DNA of 64,000 nt from PVC group bacterium (GTDB lineage: Bacteria; Omnitrophota; Gorgyraeia; B26-G9): the NCBI GenBank assembly GCA_024231215.1, contig JAAEQR010000072.1:321210-385209 (forward strand), written 5' to 3'. The notes under the pieces were generated by a model. It had not been told where the DNA came from, searched no databases, and worked only from the letters and a program-made list of their open reading frames with translations. Below are positions 1 to 9,400 of this stretch, in pieces. The translations under genes and the position numbers were made by a program. The stretch's first letter is position 1. Every line of letters begins with the position of its first letter.

Positions 1-2
1 TG

Positions 3-140
3 GCCGGACTTCCATATGCGACAGATACGGGTATTGATACCGGACATGGTTGGAATACTCCGAACAGTAGTTCCATATCTGCTGCCGGTACAAATTTTGT
101 AATTTTTGCCAAACAGGAGTATAATATATTTAAGCTATGA
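3..140 (+). CDS. C-terminal 45 residues of an unidentified protein (5' end outside window)
   Basis: An open frame runs in from the left edge and ends in TGA at 138-140, overlapping the next gene's ATG as ATGA. The 45 visible residues are polar, rich in Gly, Ser, Asn and Thr, and end in NIFKL. No motif identifies the family. The ATGA coupling to a beta-barrel gene and a nearby pseudopilin suggest an envelope or secretion-related operon, but this is only context. The other two forward frames contain early stops, which supports this frame. Confidence 0.55.
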   Translation, partial: AGLPYATDTGIDTGHGWNTPNSSSISAAGTNFVIFAKQEYNIFKL

Positions 141-2332
141 AAAAACATATTAATAAAGGATTATTATTTGTTTTCGTGTGTCTAACGATTATTTTTTTAT
201 CCCTGCCGATATATGCTGCAGACGATTTATCTGAAGAAGAATCCTCCTTAGATTATGATTATTATACTGAAGACGAAACTGTCGACATGGAACCGATTGT
301 GGAAGGGGTTTTTCGTTTAAATTTAGGGGTGGAGAATCGAGAGGTTATTGTAAAAGATGCTAACTATTCTCGGCAAGAAGAAACCTGGCGATATCTTTTC
401 GGAGACGATAAACATAACACCTATGATCCGGTAATCTATAATCAGTTAAAATTGAGTATTTTAGCCCCGATTGAAGAAGGATTTTCTTTCTATACCCGCA
501 TCAATATTGATCCCTGGGCATTTGTAGGGACATCACAAACGATCACGTTGCCTAGCTGGTATGGTACAACCAATGGCAATGATCCGGTAGAATTAAAATT
601 GAAATATTGGTCTAATAATACTCGTACTTATGCCCAAACAGTACGTTCTTCGACCGGTGATACTTTCCAGCTTCCAGAGATAAAGGTAGTAGACCGAACA
701 ACAAGAATCTCTAGCGTATATGGAGTTTATGGCTCAGGAACGCATCGTATTGATATTCCTGAGTTGGGAATAGACCGTGAGTTTAAACCGATGCGCGCAT
801 TTTGGTTTGATTTAAAAGAAGATGAGTGCCGGGTTCGGTTTTTCCTTTATGCCGAGGATTCTATGGGGCTTTATTTTGATGATCCTTTGCGTCTTTGCGG
901 TAATCATATAAATTATGAACCTAGTCCATGGCTGGATAAATGGCAGACGGGTAGACTATACAGTGTAACCGGATGGGAAGGCGGGACATGGCAGAGTGAT
1001 TTCTGGCTGAGGAATAGCGAAGAGGAGTTTCTTACTCTTTTGCGTGGGGTGCGTATAGATGCAAATACGATTGATTATCAGAGTAGTTTTATGATTGCTG
1101 CACCGTTAGATCCCTGGGATGACTATGATACAATAAACAACGTTCCTTTGGCATTAAGGCTTAAGAAGGAGATCTCAGAGACAGTTACGGTGGGAACATC
1201 GTATGCCTCAAGGCTTGGCTATGATAAAGATAGTTTTGATGCCTTATATCAGGTGGCTGGGATTGATTCTAAGATTGATTTTTTTGATAATTACAGCCTT
1301 TCTCTTGAGTCGGCAGTATCCAAAAACGGACGTAGTTTGAATAATGATGAGTATAAGGCTTATGCCGATGATTATGCCTATAAGACTGTATTAAGTAGCT
1401 CTACGAAACCTTTTGAATTAGGTATTAATTCTCAGTTATCTTATACTTATATGGGACGTGAGTTTGACTCACCCTTATCAAATTATACCAATACTCGTCA
1501 GGATCAGACTTGGGGTGAACATATCTGGTTTACCCGTCGAAGTAGAGGAGAAGAGCAGTATCGGATTGGAGATAGTATTGATCAAGATAGAAAGGTTGCA
1601 GCTTTCACGGTCAATTTAGGTCCATTAGAAGGGTTTAATTATTTTTTTAATTTGCGTAATGTACACAATGCTACAGATAATGAATTTATTGAGAATGTTT
1701 TTAGAAGTGAAATCGCATATAAAGCTAATGAACAATTATTAACCAAATTCCTGTACATCTTTAATAAACGTCCAAAAACAACTGATGGCAGGGAGCGTGA
1801 TATGCATACACTTTCCGGAGCCTTTAAGTATGATTTCATTAAAGAACTTAGTTTTGAGCAGATAGTGGAACGGACTAATAAATATCCTACTTTTCCCGGC
1901 GAATTGTATGATTGGCTGACGATTAATCCTGCGCCGCCGTATCCTTATTTTTACTTTTCTAAATCAAAATTGATTTATACTCCGGCAAAATGGATAGATG
2001 TTGCACTTGAACATACTTATAATGAGTTTGAACATGCAACAACTTTGGATGACTTTATGAACTATTCAGGGATAGATATGAATTTAAAATTATCTAAACA
2101 GATAAGTACACGATGTGTTTATAGGTATAGTCGGGTGGCTGATTACGGAGATAGTAATAAAGTAAAGGGGCACCATAATTTTTATGTGGACCTTATGTAT
2201 GATATAGATGATGATAGTCAGATTGGTGTCCGATTCAGTGAGATTGTAAGTGATTTTTACGGCGCGGGCTGGGAAGCGACGGTGCTTGATACTCAGCATA
2301 TTATAAGGTTGGTTTATAAGGGGAGATTTTAA
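137..2332 (+). CDS. Secreted outer-membrane beta-barrel-like protein, 731 aa
   Basis: The first 28 residues form a classical signal peptide: Lys/His-rich start, a hydrophobic core around residues 9-24 and an Ala-Ala type cleavage site near 27-28. The mature protein has an acidic start and then long alternating polar/aromatic stretches typical of transmembrane beta strands, especially from about residue 340 on. It ends in an aromatic-rich strand with a terminal Phe (YKGRF), the usual recognition signal for outer-membrane assembly by BamA. No enzymatic motif is visible. It could be a porin-like or glycan-binding barrel; the exact family is not recognised. Its start overlaps the preceding stop (ATGA), implying translational coupling. 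It is separated from the next gene by a palindromic element. Confidence 0.7.
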   Translation: MKKHINKGLLFVFVCLTIIFLSLPIYAADDLSEEESSLDYDYYTEDETVDMEPIVEGVFRLNLGVENREVIVKDANYSRQEETWRYLFGDDKHNTYDPVIYNQLKLSILAPIEEGFSFYTRINIDPWAFVGTSQTITLPSWYGTTNGNDPVELKLKYWSNNTRTYAQTVRSSTGDTFQLPEIKVVDRTTRISSVYGVYGSGTHRIDIPELGIDREFKPMRAFWFDLKEDECRVRFFLYAEDSMGLYFDDPLRLCGNHINYEPSPWLDKWQTGRLYSVTGWEGGTWQSDFWLRNSEEEFLTLLRGVRIDANTIDYQSSFMIAAPLDPWDDYDTINNVPLALRLKKEISETVTVGTSYASRLGYDKDSFDALYQVAGIDSKIDFFDNYSLSLESAVSKNGRSLNNDEYKAYADDYAYKTVLSSSTKPFELGINSQLSYTYMGREFDSPLSNYTNTRQDQTWGEHIWFTRRSRGEEQYRIGDSIDQDRKVAAFTVNLGPLEGFNYFFNLRNVHNATDNEFIENVFRSEIAYKANEQLLTKFLYIFNKRPKTTDGRERDMHTLSGAFKYDFIKELSFEQIVERTNKYPTFPGELYDWLTINPAPPYPYFYFSKSKLIYTPAKWIDVALEHTYNEFEHATTLDDFMNYSGIDMNLKLSKQISTRCVYRYSRVADYGDSNKVKGHHNFYVDLMYDIDDDSQIGVRFSEIVSDFYGAGWEATVLDTQHIIRLVYKGRF

Positions 2333-2340
2333 GGTTTTAA

Positions 2341-2442
2341 CCTGTAGGGGATGGGCTTGCCCAATCCTGTTATTGATAAATGATGAAATGATATGTAGGG
2401 TATTGTATTGACCCGGGCGACCGCAAGGGTCGCCCCTACAGG
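2341..2442. repeat. 102-bp palindromic MITE/REP-like element
   Basis: The element is bounded by perfect 10-bp terminal inverted repeats (CCTGTAGGGG at 2341-2350, CCCCTACAGG at 2433-2442). Each arm also holds its own hairpin: TGGGC-TT-GCCCA at 2352-2363 and GGGCGACC-GCAAG-GGTCGCCC at 2415-2435. It fills nearly the whole gap between the beta-barrel and the pseudopilin genes and carries no ORF. This layout fits a dispersed non-autonomous or REP-type repeat. The right hairpin could also attenuate transcription, but no T-tract follows it. Confidence 0.7.
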
Positions 2443-2472
2443 ATGTGATAAAATTATTGTATATTTAAATTT

Positions 2473-3144
2473 ATGAAAAAAAACAATTTCAAATTAAAAA
2501 ACAGAGGGCTTACTCTTATTGAATTATTAGTATCAATGAGTATTCTGGTGATGCTGGTTGTTATTTTGCAGTCGGTATTTAGTGTTGCATTGAGAGCGTG
2601 GGCAAAGTCTGATAATATACTTCAGAATTCAGCCAAAGCCAGAAGAATACTTGAGCGTATGACCCGAGAAATATCGAGTGCTACAATAATATCCGGTGAT
2701 GCTGACTTTCATTGTGAAGGATACGATACAGGTAGCGGTATACAAGGAGCTAGTAGCAGTGCTGATGAGTTTTATTTCATTGCAGCGTTAAATAAAGATA
2801 ATGGGGAACCTAATAAATCGGATTTATGTGAGGTAGGCTATTGGCTAGACGATGATGTTTTACGTAGATTTTATGTTACTGATGGTCGGACTAGCGGTAG
2901 TCCGGCAACATTTGATTTTATTTTTACTACTGGAGTAAGTAATGAACTAGAAGAACAGATTACAGATCTTCAGTTTGAATATTATAGTGGGACTACCCCA
3001 GTTTATACTTGGGATTCTCGCACGGACGATATTCCTGCCAAGATAAAGATAACAATTACCGTAGATACAGGTAAGGGGAATCAAACCACAAATCCCGACT
3101 ATATAAGCAAGGCTTACAGTACAGTTATATCTCTCCCGCAATGA
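2473..3144 (+). CDS. Type II secretion/type IV pilin-like pseudopilin (GspJ-like), 223 aa
   Basis: The N-terminus has a short basic leader ending in RG, followed by LTLIELLVSMSILVMLVVIL. This is the prepilin peptidase cleavage/methylation motif with the conserved Glu at +5 and a long hydrophobic helix. Cleavage would be between Gly13 and Leu14; the usual +1 Phe is Leu here. The mature part is about 210 residues with a variable C-terminal globular domain, the size and form of GspJ/PulJ minor pseudopilins. Only one pilin-type gene is visible and no GspE/F/C genes are present, so the assembly machine would have to lie elsewhere. No good ribosome binding site precedes the ATG. Confidence 0.8.
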   Translation: MKKNNFKLKNRGLTLIELLVSMSILVMLVVILQSVFSVALRAWAKSDNILQNSAKARRILERMTREISSATIISGDADFHCEGYDTGSGIQGASSSADEFYFIAALNKDNGEPNKSDLCEVGYWLDDDVLRRFYVTDGRTSGSPATFDFIFTTGVSNELEEQITDLQFEYYSGTTPVYTWDSRTDDIPAKIKITITVDTGKGNQTTNPDYISKAYSTVISLPQ

Positions 3145-3156
3145 GCTTTATTTAAA

Positions 3157-3185
3157 TTGACAAATTCACGCTTTTTTGATATAGT
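3157..3185 (+). promoter_or_regulatory. Sigma70-type promoter for the large glycan cluster
   Basis: A perfect -35 box TTGACA (3157-3162) and a -10 box TATAGT (3180-3185, five of six consensus bases) are separated by exactly 17 bp. The predicted start near 3192 leaves a leader of about 70 nt before the ATG at 3263. This is the best promoter seen upstream of the long co-directional gene run. The leader contains small inverted repeats (for example ATAGT-ATA-ACTAT). Confidence 0.75.
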
Positions 3186-3262
3186 ATTTCTATTGTAAAA
3201 TAGTATAACTATATATATTTTAAGAGGTTGCGTAAATTTGTCCTACCTGAAAGTTTACAAAG

Positions 3263-4279
3263 ATGCTTAGTACAAATGTGTTTTTATTTGCTATTTCTTT
3301 TTTGTTTTGTTATCTGTTACTTCCTGTCTTAGAAAGACTTGCGAAAAATAAAGGTTATCTTACTGAGCCTGCTCCTCAAAAGATTGATACCCGGAGGATT
3401 CCTTATTTAGGTGGGCTAGCTTTGTTTTTGGTTTTTTTGTCTGTGATTATCGTGGTAAATTGTATGACACCGTTTGCGATGGGCAATAAATCTTTTTTTG
3501 CTTTAATGTCTGCTATTGTGGTTATCGTTTTTTTTGGAGCATATGATGATCTCAAAGAATTATCTCCCACCGTCAAATTGATCGGGCAATGTATAGCAGC
3601 AGCGATCGTTGTTTTTTTTACCGTACACACCGAAATAATTTATTTTAATAATGTGATTAATATATTATTAAGTATTTTTTGGATCGTGGTGGTTATCAAT
3701 GCGTTTAATCTCTTGGATATTTTGGATGGGTTAGCCGGCGGCATATCTTTTATTAATATCTTCACCTTTTTTCTCTTTGGTGTCTTTACGAACAATAGTT
3801 TTGTGATTATAGTTTCTGTTGTTTTGCTGGGGTGCTTGAGTGCTTTTTTACGTTATAATCTGCCTCCGGCAAGTATCTTTATGGGGGATGCCGGAAGTCA
3901 ATTCTTAGGATTTTTACAGGCGGTAATTGTAATGGCCTTAAGTTTTTCTTCTTCGGGGCGAGAGATTGGGTTAGTTATCCCGTTTGTTATTTTATCAATC
4001 GCTTTGTTGGACCTGTTTTTTGTTATTTTAATGCGCATGAAACAGAAAAAACCTATATTTTTGAAGAGTAATGATCATTTTGTTTTTCGAATGTTAAAGT
4101 GTGGGGTGTCTCAGGTAAATATATTGAGGATTATGTTGATATTTGCTTTAATTACTAATGCTTGTGCATTAGTGATTTACCGGGTATCTAATGTTATTGG
4201 AGCAGGGATATTTGTTGTTCTGCTATGCGCTTTTTTCTTTTTAGGGAATAAGTTAAGTAAGTTGGAAATGAACGAATGA
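3263..4279 (+). CDS. Polyprenyl-phosphate sugar-1-phosphate transferase (WecA/MraY/TagO family), 338 aa
   Basis: Enzymes of this family transfer a sugar-1-phosphate (often HexNAc-1-P) from a UDP-sugar to undecaprenyl phosphate on the inner face of the membrane, starting a lipid-linked glycan. The protein is polytopic, with about ten to eleven hydrophobic segments. It has the family motifs in order: the Asp pair in GAYDDL (D95, D96), NAFNLLDILDGL (N146, N149, D152, D155) and FMGDAGSQFLG (208-212). Location at the head of a glycan cluster rather than in the dcw cluster favours an initiating WecA/TagO-like role over MraY. Its stop overlaps the next ATG (ATGA), so the two are translationally coupled. 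The sugar substrate cannot be read from sequence. Confidence 0.9.
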   Translation: MLSTNVFLFAISFLFCYLLLPVLERLAKNKGYLTEPAPQKIDTRRIPYLGGLALFLVFLSVIIVVNCMTPFAMGNKSFFALMSAIVVIVFFGAYDDLKELSPTVKLIGQCIAAAIVVFFTVHTEIIYFNNVINILLSIFWIVVVINAFNLLDILDGLAGGISFINIFTFFLFGVFTNNSFVIIVSVVLLGCLSAFLRYNLPPASIFMGDAGSQFLGFLQAVIVMALSFSSSGREIGLVIPFVILSIALLDLFFVILMRMKQKKPIFLKSNDHFVFRMLKCGVSQVNILRIMLIFALITNACALVIYRVSNVIGAGIFVVLLCAFFFLGNKLSKLEMNE

Positions 4280-5583
4280 GCAAAAAAGTCGTTATTTTAG
4301 GAGCTGGATTAACAGGATTGAGCACGGCCTATCACTTACAAAACGGATATACAGTCCCGTATTCTATTTATGAGAAGTCGGGACATATCGGCGGGCTTGC
4401 TTGCTCTCGTAAGATAGATGGTTTTGTCTTTGACTGCGATGGCCATTTGCTGCATTTTAAGACAGAATATGTAAAGAAGTTAATAAATAAATTACTTCCG
4501 GGAGTACTTGATGTACATCAGCGTAATGCTTGGATATATTCACGTGATGTATATACTAAATATCCGTTTCAGGCAAATACTTTTGGCTTGCCAGCGGCAA
4601 TTATTAAAAGATGCATATTAGGAATTTTAAAGGCAAAGTCTCGAAAGAAGAATAGACCAGAGGCTACTTTAAGCGATTGGCTTAAAGAAAAGTTTGGCAA
4701 AGGGATTACTAAATATTTTATGTATCCCTATAATCTGAAGTTTTGGACGGTACCGCCTGAGCAGTTGATCCCGGATTGGACTAAGGATTATGTTCCTTTA
4801 GTCGGAATTAGGGAGGTTATAAATGGGGCGTTTTCTTTGAAAACCAAAGCCTTGGGATATAATAGTCGCTTTTGGTATCCTAAACGAGGAGGGATTGATC
4901 AGATTGCAGATGCTTTTACTCCTCGTATAAATAATATTAAGACACAACATAAGGTAACTGAATTAGATCTAAAAAGTAAAACAGTTTGTTTTAATAACGG
5001 TAAAACAGCTGCATTTACCCATTTGGTATCTACTATACCGTTGGTTGAATTGAAAGATATAATAGTCAATAAGATTCCGACAAAAGTAAAAGATGCATTT
5101 TATGGGCTTAAATATATTTCTATATTTAATCTTAATTTGGGAATTAACCGGGAAAAAGTTTCAGATAAACATTGGATATATTATCCTGAGGATAAATTCT
5201 CTTTTTTCCGACTTGGATTTCCTATGAATTTTTCAGATAATGTAACCCCTAAGGGGAAGAGTTCTGTTTATGTCGAGGTGTCCTACTCTGACTCTAAGCC
5301 ATTGCAGGGAAATGGCTTAGAGAAAAAAATACACAATGACTTGATTCAGGCAGGGATACTTAGACCCGAGGATAAGATTATGACCCAACAGACAAATGAT
5401 ATAAAATATGGGTATGTTCTATATGATCATAATTATAAACATAATGTAAAAACAATCATCGATTTTTTGAAGCAAAACAATATTTATCCGGCAGGTAGGT
5501 GTGGGGCATGGAAATATATGTCTATGGAGGACGCAATTTGTGAAGGCAAGTCTGTGAGTGAATTGATAACAAACGGTGGGTAA
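4276..5583 (+). CDS. FAD-dependent oxidoreductase, amine oxidase/UDP-galactopyranose-mutase-like, 435 aa
   Basis: The N-terminus is a Rossmann FAD-binding motif, VVILGAGLTGLSTAYHL, with GxGxxG at residues 9-14, the ribose-binding Glu at about 33 and a following GHIGGL. This is the arrangement of protoporphyrinogen-oxidase/amine-oxidase-like and UDP-galactopyranose-mutase-like flavoproteins, which are often found in polysaccharide loci. A C-terminal NIYPAGRCGAWKYMSMEDAI segment resembles the second FAD-contacting motif of the family. It is coupled by ATGA to the upstream transferase. A role in making a nucleotide-sugar or oxidising or isomerising a lipid-linked sugar is inferred from position. 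It is not clearly a true galactofuranose mutase. Confidence 0.8.
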   Translation: MSKKVVILGAGLTGLSTAYHLQNGYTVPYSIYEKSGHIGGLACSRKIDGFVFDCDGHLLHFKTEYVKKLINKLLPGVLDVHQRNAWIYSRDVYTKYPFQANTFGLPAAIIKRCILGILKAKSRKKNRPEATLSDWLKEKFGKGITKYFMYPYNLKFWTVPPEQLIPDWTKDYVPLVGIREVINGAFSLKTKALGYNSRFWYPKRGGIDQIADAFTPRINNIKTQHKVTELDLKSKTVCFNNGKTAAFTHLVSTIPLVELKDIIVNKIPTKVKDAFYGLKYISIFNLNLGINREKVSDKHWIYYPEDKFSFFRLGFPMNFSDNVTPKGKSSVYVEVSYSDSKPLQGNGLEKKIHNDLIQAGILRPEDKIMTQQTNDIKYGYVLYDHNYKHNVKTIIDFLKQNNIYPAGRCGAWKYMSMEDAICEGKSVSELITNGG

Positions 5584-5586
5584 AAA

Positions 5587-6366
5587 GTGGGATATGCTTA
5601 TTTAAAGAAAATTTATGATTACCGGGAATTGATCAAGACCTTAGCCGCAAAAGAAGTAAAGATTAAATATAAGTCCGCAGTTCTGGGCTGGTTGTGGTCT
5701 ATATTAAACCCATTGCTTCTGATGATTGTTTTTTCTCTTGTATTTACATTTATTTTGCCGGTACATAAAGAACATTTTCCTATATTTCTGCTGTGTGCTT
5801 TATTGCCTTGGTTTTTCTTGAGCATTTCTTTGAATAGTTCGACAACCTCTATAGTTGAAAATTCCAGCTTGATAAAAAAGGCTTATTTCCCGCATGAAGT
5901 TATCCCAATTTCTGTAGTGGCAGCGAATCTTGTGAATTTCCTTATTTCTTTAGTTCTGCTTTTTGCTTTTTTGTTTTATTTTCGTGTGTATCCCACGGTA
6001 TATGCTTTATTTTTACCGTTAATTGTATTATTTCAGTGTGTATTCGTTACTGGGGTGTGTTTAGGGGCGTGTGCTTTACATACGATGTTTCGTGATGTTC
6101 GATACGCTGTAGAGTTGTTACTGGTTGTATGGTTTTATGCAACTCCGGTTTTTTATGCGATATCTGATGTTCCGGCACGGTTTAGAACAATATTCTACTG
6201 TAATCCATTGAGTTTATTTGTGATGCTTTACCGGGATATTCTCCTGTATCAGAGATCTCCGGATTTGTTATTGTTTGGCGGAGCTATAGTAGCCAGTCTA
6301 ATTTGTTTTATTATTGGTGCGTTTATCTTTTTTAAATATAAAAAGTATTTTGTAGATGTGGCATAG
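5587..6366 (+). CDS. wzm: ABC-2 type polysaccharide exporter permease (Wzm-like), 259 aa
   Basis: This is the membrane half of a Wzm/Wzt-type ABC exporter that moves completed lipid-linked glycan across the inner membrane. The length is typical. The protein has six hydrophobic segments, an amphipathic N-terminal stretch with YRELIKTLAAKEVKIKYKSA, and the family-typical GWLWSILNPLLLMIVFS. The start is GTG at 5587, with GGTGGG just upstream serving as ribosome binding site. It lies 3 bp after the FAD enzyme and is followed 42 bp later by its ATPase partner. Family assignment is firm; the exported glycan is unknown. Confidence 0.9.
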   Translation: MGYAYLKKIYDYRELIKTLAAKEVKIKYKSAVLGWLWSILNPLLLMIVFSLVFTFILPVHKEHFPIFLLCALLPWFFLSISLNSSTTSIVENSSLIKKAYFPHEVIPISVVAANLVNFLISLVLLFAFLFYFRVYPTVYALFLPLIVLFQCVFVTGVCLGACALHTMFRDVRYAVELLLVVWFYATPVFYAISDVPARFRTIFYCNPLSLFVMLYRDILLYQRSPDLLLFGGAIVASLICFIIGAFIFFKYKKYFVDVA

Positions 6367-6408
6367 CTTTAGGTCGTAGGTATTCTTAGCACAACATAGA
6401 GATATATT

Positions 6409-9400
6409 ATGAGCAAAAATATTATTGAACTAAAAAATGTTGGTAAAAAATATACGGTTGATTTTGGCCGCCGCTCTTTATTAGGAGCAGTTTTATCTTT
6501 TGCCTGCAGGCGGTCTCGAAAAGAAGAGGTTTGGGCGGTTAATGATATTGATCTTTGTATCCAAGCTGGAGAGACTGTAGGGATTATTGGGGAAAATGCT
6601 TCAGGTAAAACCACCCTTTTAAGGATTATAAGCCAAATTACTACTCCGACTAAAGGAGAAGTTAGTGTTAATGGAAAGATCGCTGGATTGCTTGATTTAG
6701 GGGCGGGATTTCCTTCGGAACTTACCGGACGTGAATGTGTATATTTAAATGCGGCTCTTTTGGGGATGGACAGAAAAGAAACCGAGGCTCTATATGATAA
6801 AATAGTTGAATTTTCAGGGCTGGCTAGATTTATTGACGCTCAGGTGAAAACTTATTCTCAAGGGATGTTGGTGCGATTGGGGTTTTCTGTGGCTATCCAT
6901 GTTGATCCGGAGGTTCTTTTAATAGATGATACTTTGGCTGTAGGAGATGAAGAATTTCAGCGTAAGTGTTTGAGAAAAGTGAGTGAATTCAAAGAAAAAG
7001 GCAAAACTATAATTATTGTTTCCCATGATTTGAATTCTCTGAGCCGGATATGTGAGAGAGGGATTTTGCTGCAAAATGGAACAGTAATAAAAGATGACTC
7101 TATGCATAGTGTGATTGTTCGTTATATTGAAGCCGTGGGAGATAAGAAGTCTGTTGCGTGTATTGATAAAGAGTTACTGAGTGTAATTTTTAATAACGGA
7201 AAGATAATCTTTCTCTGGAATGGCCGGCCTATGACCAAAAACTTCGGGGGCTATATAAGTTTAGAAGTTGGTGAGCAGTGGCTGATGTCTTGGACTGCAG
7301 AGTGGTGTGTAGTTGAACAAGATAAGAATTGTTGGAAAGCAGAAGGGTTACTTCGTAAATACGGAATTAAAATAACTTTAGCCTGTAATATAGATGATGT
7401 TTATGGGATAAACTTGCAGATGAGTGTGGATATCCCGTCGGCTGTGGGGACAAAGAAAGTTGGCTTTGGGTTTATGTTGAATGAAAAATACAATGATTAT
7501 TTGCATGATGATCATGTTTCGCATATTCAGGTAGAGCAGACGATTGCAGACAGATGGGTGGATTTGTTTAGAACTGATGAGTACAATGCTCCGTTGGTTC
7601 TTATTCCCAATGATGAATTTCCTGTGGTTATGGCACGGTTTAAACAGAATGAATACAGCGGGTTTGGTTTAATTCAGACTACAGATAATGCCTTAGATGC
7701 ACGGGTGATGCAAATGCATACTGTTTTAATTAGTAACTCTGATCAGCCAAGGAGTGAAAACTTAATTATAGATTGTAATGCAGAGTTGCAATTGATAGAT
7801 AAAGCTAATTTCGAAGCGTTTATTACTAGGCGATGTGAAGAGAGGATAGTGCAATCCGGAGATTTTAAATTGCAATTGGATACAAGTGGACTGCATCTTT
7901 TTTGTCGGGATCAAGAATTGACAAAAGATGATAGTTTAAGGTTTGGATTTTTTTGCAAGGGGTATTATTTTAATATTTTGAGCGGAGAGTGGCAGATAGA
8001 GAAAGATACCGAATCTTCTTTTGTTATTCGTTCTGAATTTAAGAACTTGGATTTAAGGATTAATCTTGTATTACGTTTAAACGGAGATTGTTTAGAGTGG
8101 CAGATATATGCACAAGGCCAGGGGACAGCTGACTTACAGACTTGGACAACACGAATGGTGCTTAGCGAAGCATATGATCGATATTTTGATTTATATGAAG
8201 AACATGAATTCATTGCGGCACAGGAATATGAGGAGCAGGTAACTCTTTCCTGGGGAAAATCTAGGTTTATTGGGTTGTCTACTGTCAAAGCGGGATTGCC
8301 GGTTTTGATTTTGAATAAATCAGCTCAGAGTTCTGTGGAACTGCGGAATGCACGATTTGATGTAAATGCGCGTATTTTAATTAGCAATGTTGATAGAGAT
8401 ACTGCATCCGGAAGCCTTGTCTTTGTATCTTCTCAGAGGGAGAAAGAGGAATTTATCCAAAAGAAACAAAAAAACTGGCAGAGTGATAATAAGTTATCCA
8501 ATGATAATGTTTCGCTTGATTTTAGTCAAGACAAAATCAGGATTTATAAAAATGATATTGAAATTACTTCAGAAGAAGGCTTGTGCAGTGGTATTTTCTA
8601 TAACGATCGGTGGTATGATTCAACGCATGCGTTCAAGGAATTTAAAAAAGAAGGAAATACTTTAAAAGTAAATATCAAAAGGCAAGTGCCGCAGGTCAAT
8701 GAATTATGGACAATTGCTTTGGATGGAAATATTTTGCGCTGGCTTGTAGAGTTTGAATCAGATAAACCTTTACCGGATTTTAATGGTAAAGCTGGAATAA
8801 TGTTGAAAACTGAATTTACAGAATGGATGCATGCGTTTGATCGCGGAAGTTTTTTGCAGAACAAAGAAGATGTTCAGACAGTAGATATCAATGATGTGAA
8901 TAATAAGCTGGTGGGGCTAAAGTCCGGAGATAGTGAATCTCCGGTGGTTTTATTTGAGTCTAAACATGGGGATACTCATGCTGGTTTGGTTATTCAGGCT
9001 GAGTCGAAAAAAAGTCGGTCTTTGCAGTTTAAGTTTCAGGGGGATAATGATATCGGTCTGAAAAGTTTTTTTTCCGGGGAAATTAAATTGTTAAATAAAG
9101 AACAGTTGGAGAATAATGTTTTTGATCATCTTATGCGGAATTTTACGTTAACAGCAGATAATCAGTTAAAATTGTTTGCTGCATTAACTGTTTCTAATCA
9201 GTTGAAATTATTTCTCAAAGATAGAGAGTTAACTAAAGCGGAAGGGTTAGATGTCTATTTGCTTACAAATAAAGGTTCTTTTAATTCTCGGGATGCGATC
9301 TGGAGGTTGAAAAAAGTTGACGAAACACAGATCAATATTGAATTGGCTTGGGGAAATGATCTTCTGACTGAGGAATGGTGTTTTGAAGTTAAAGATGGGG

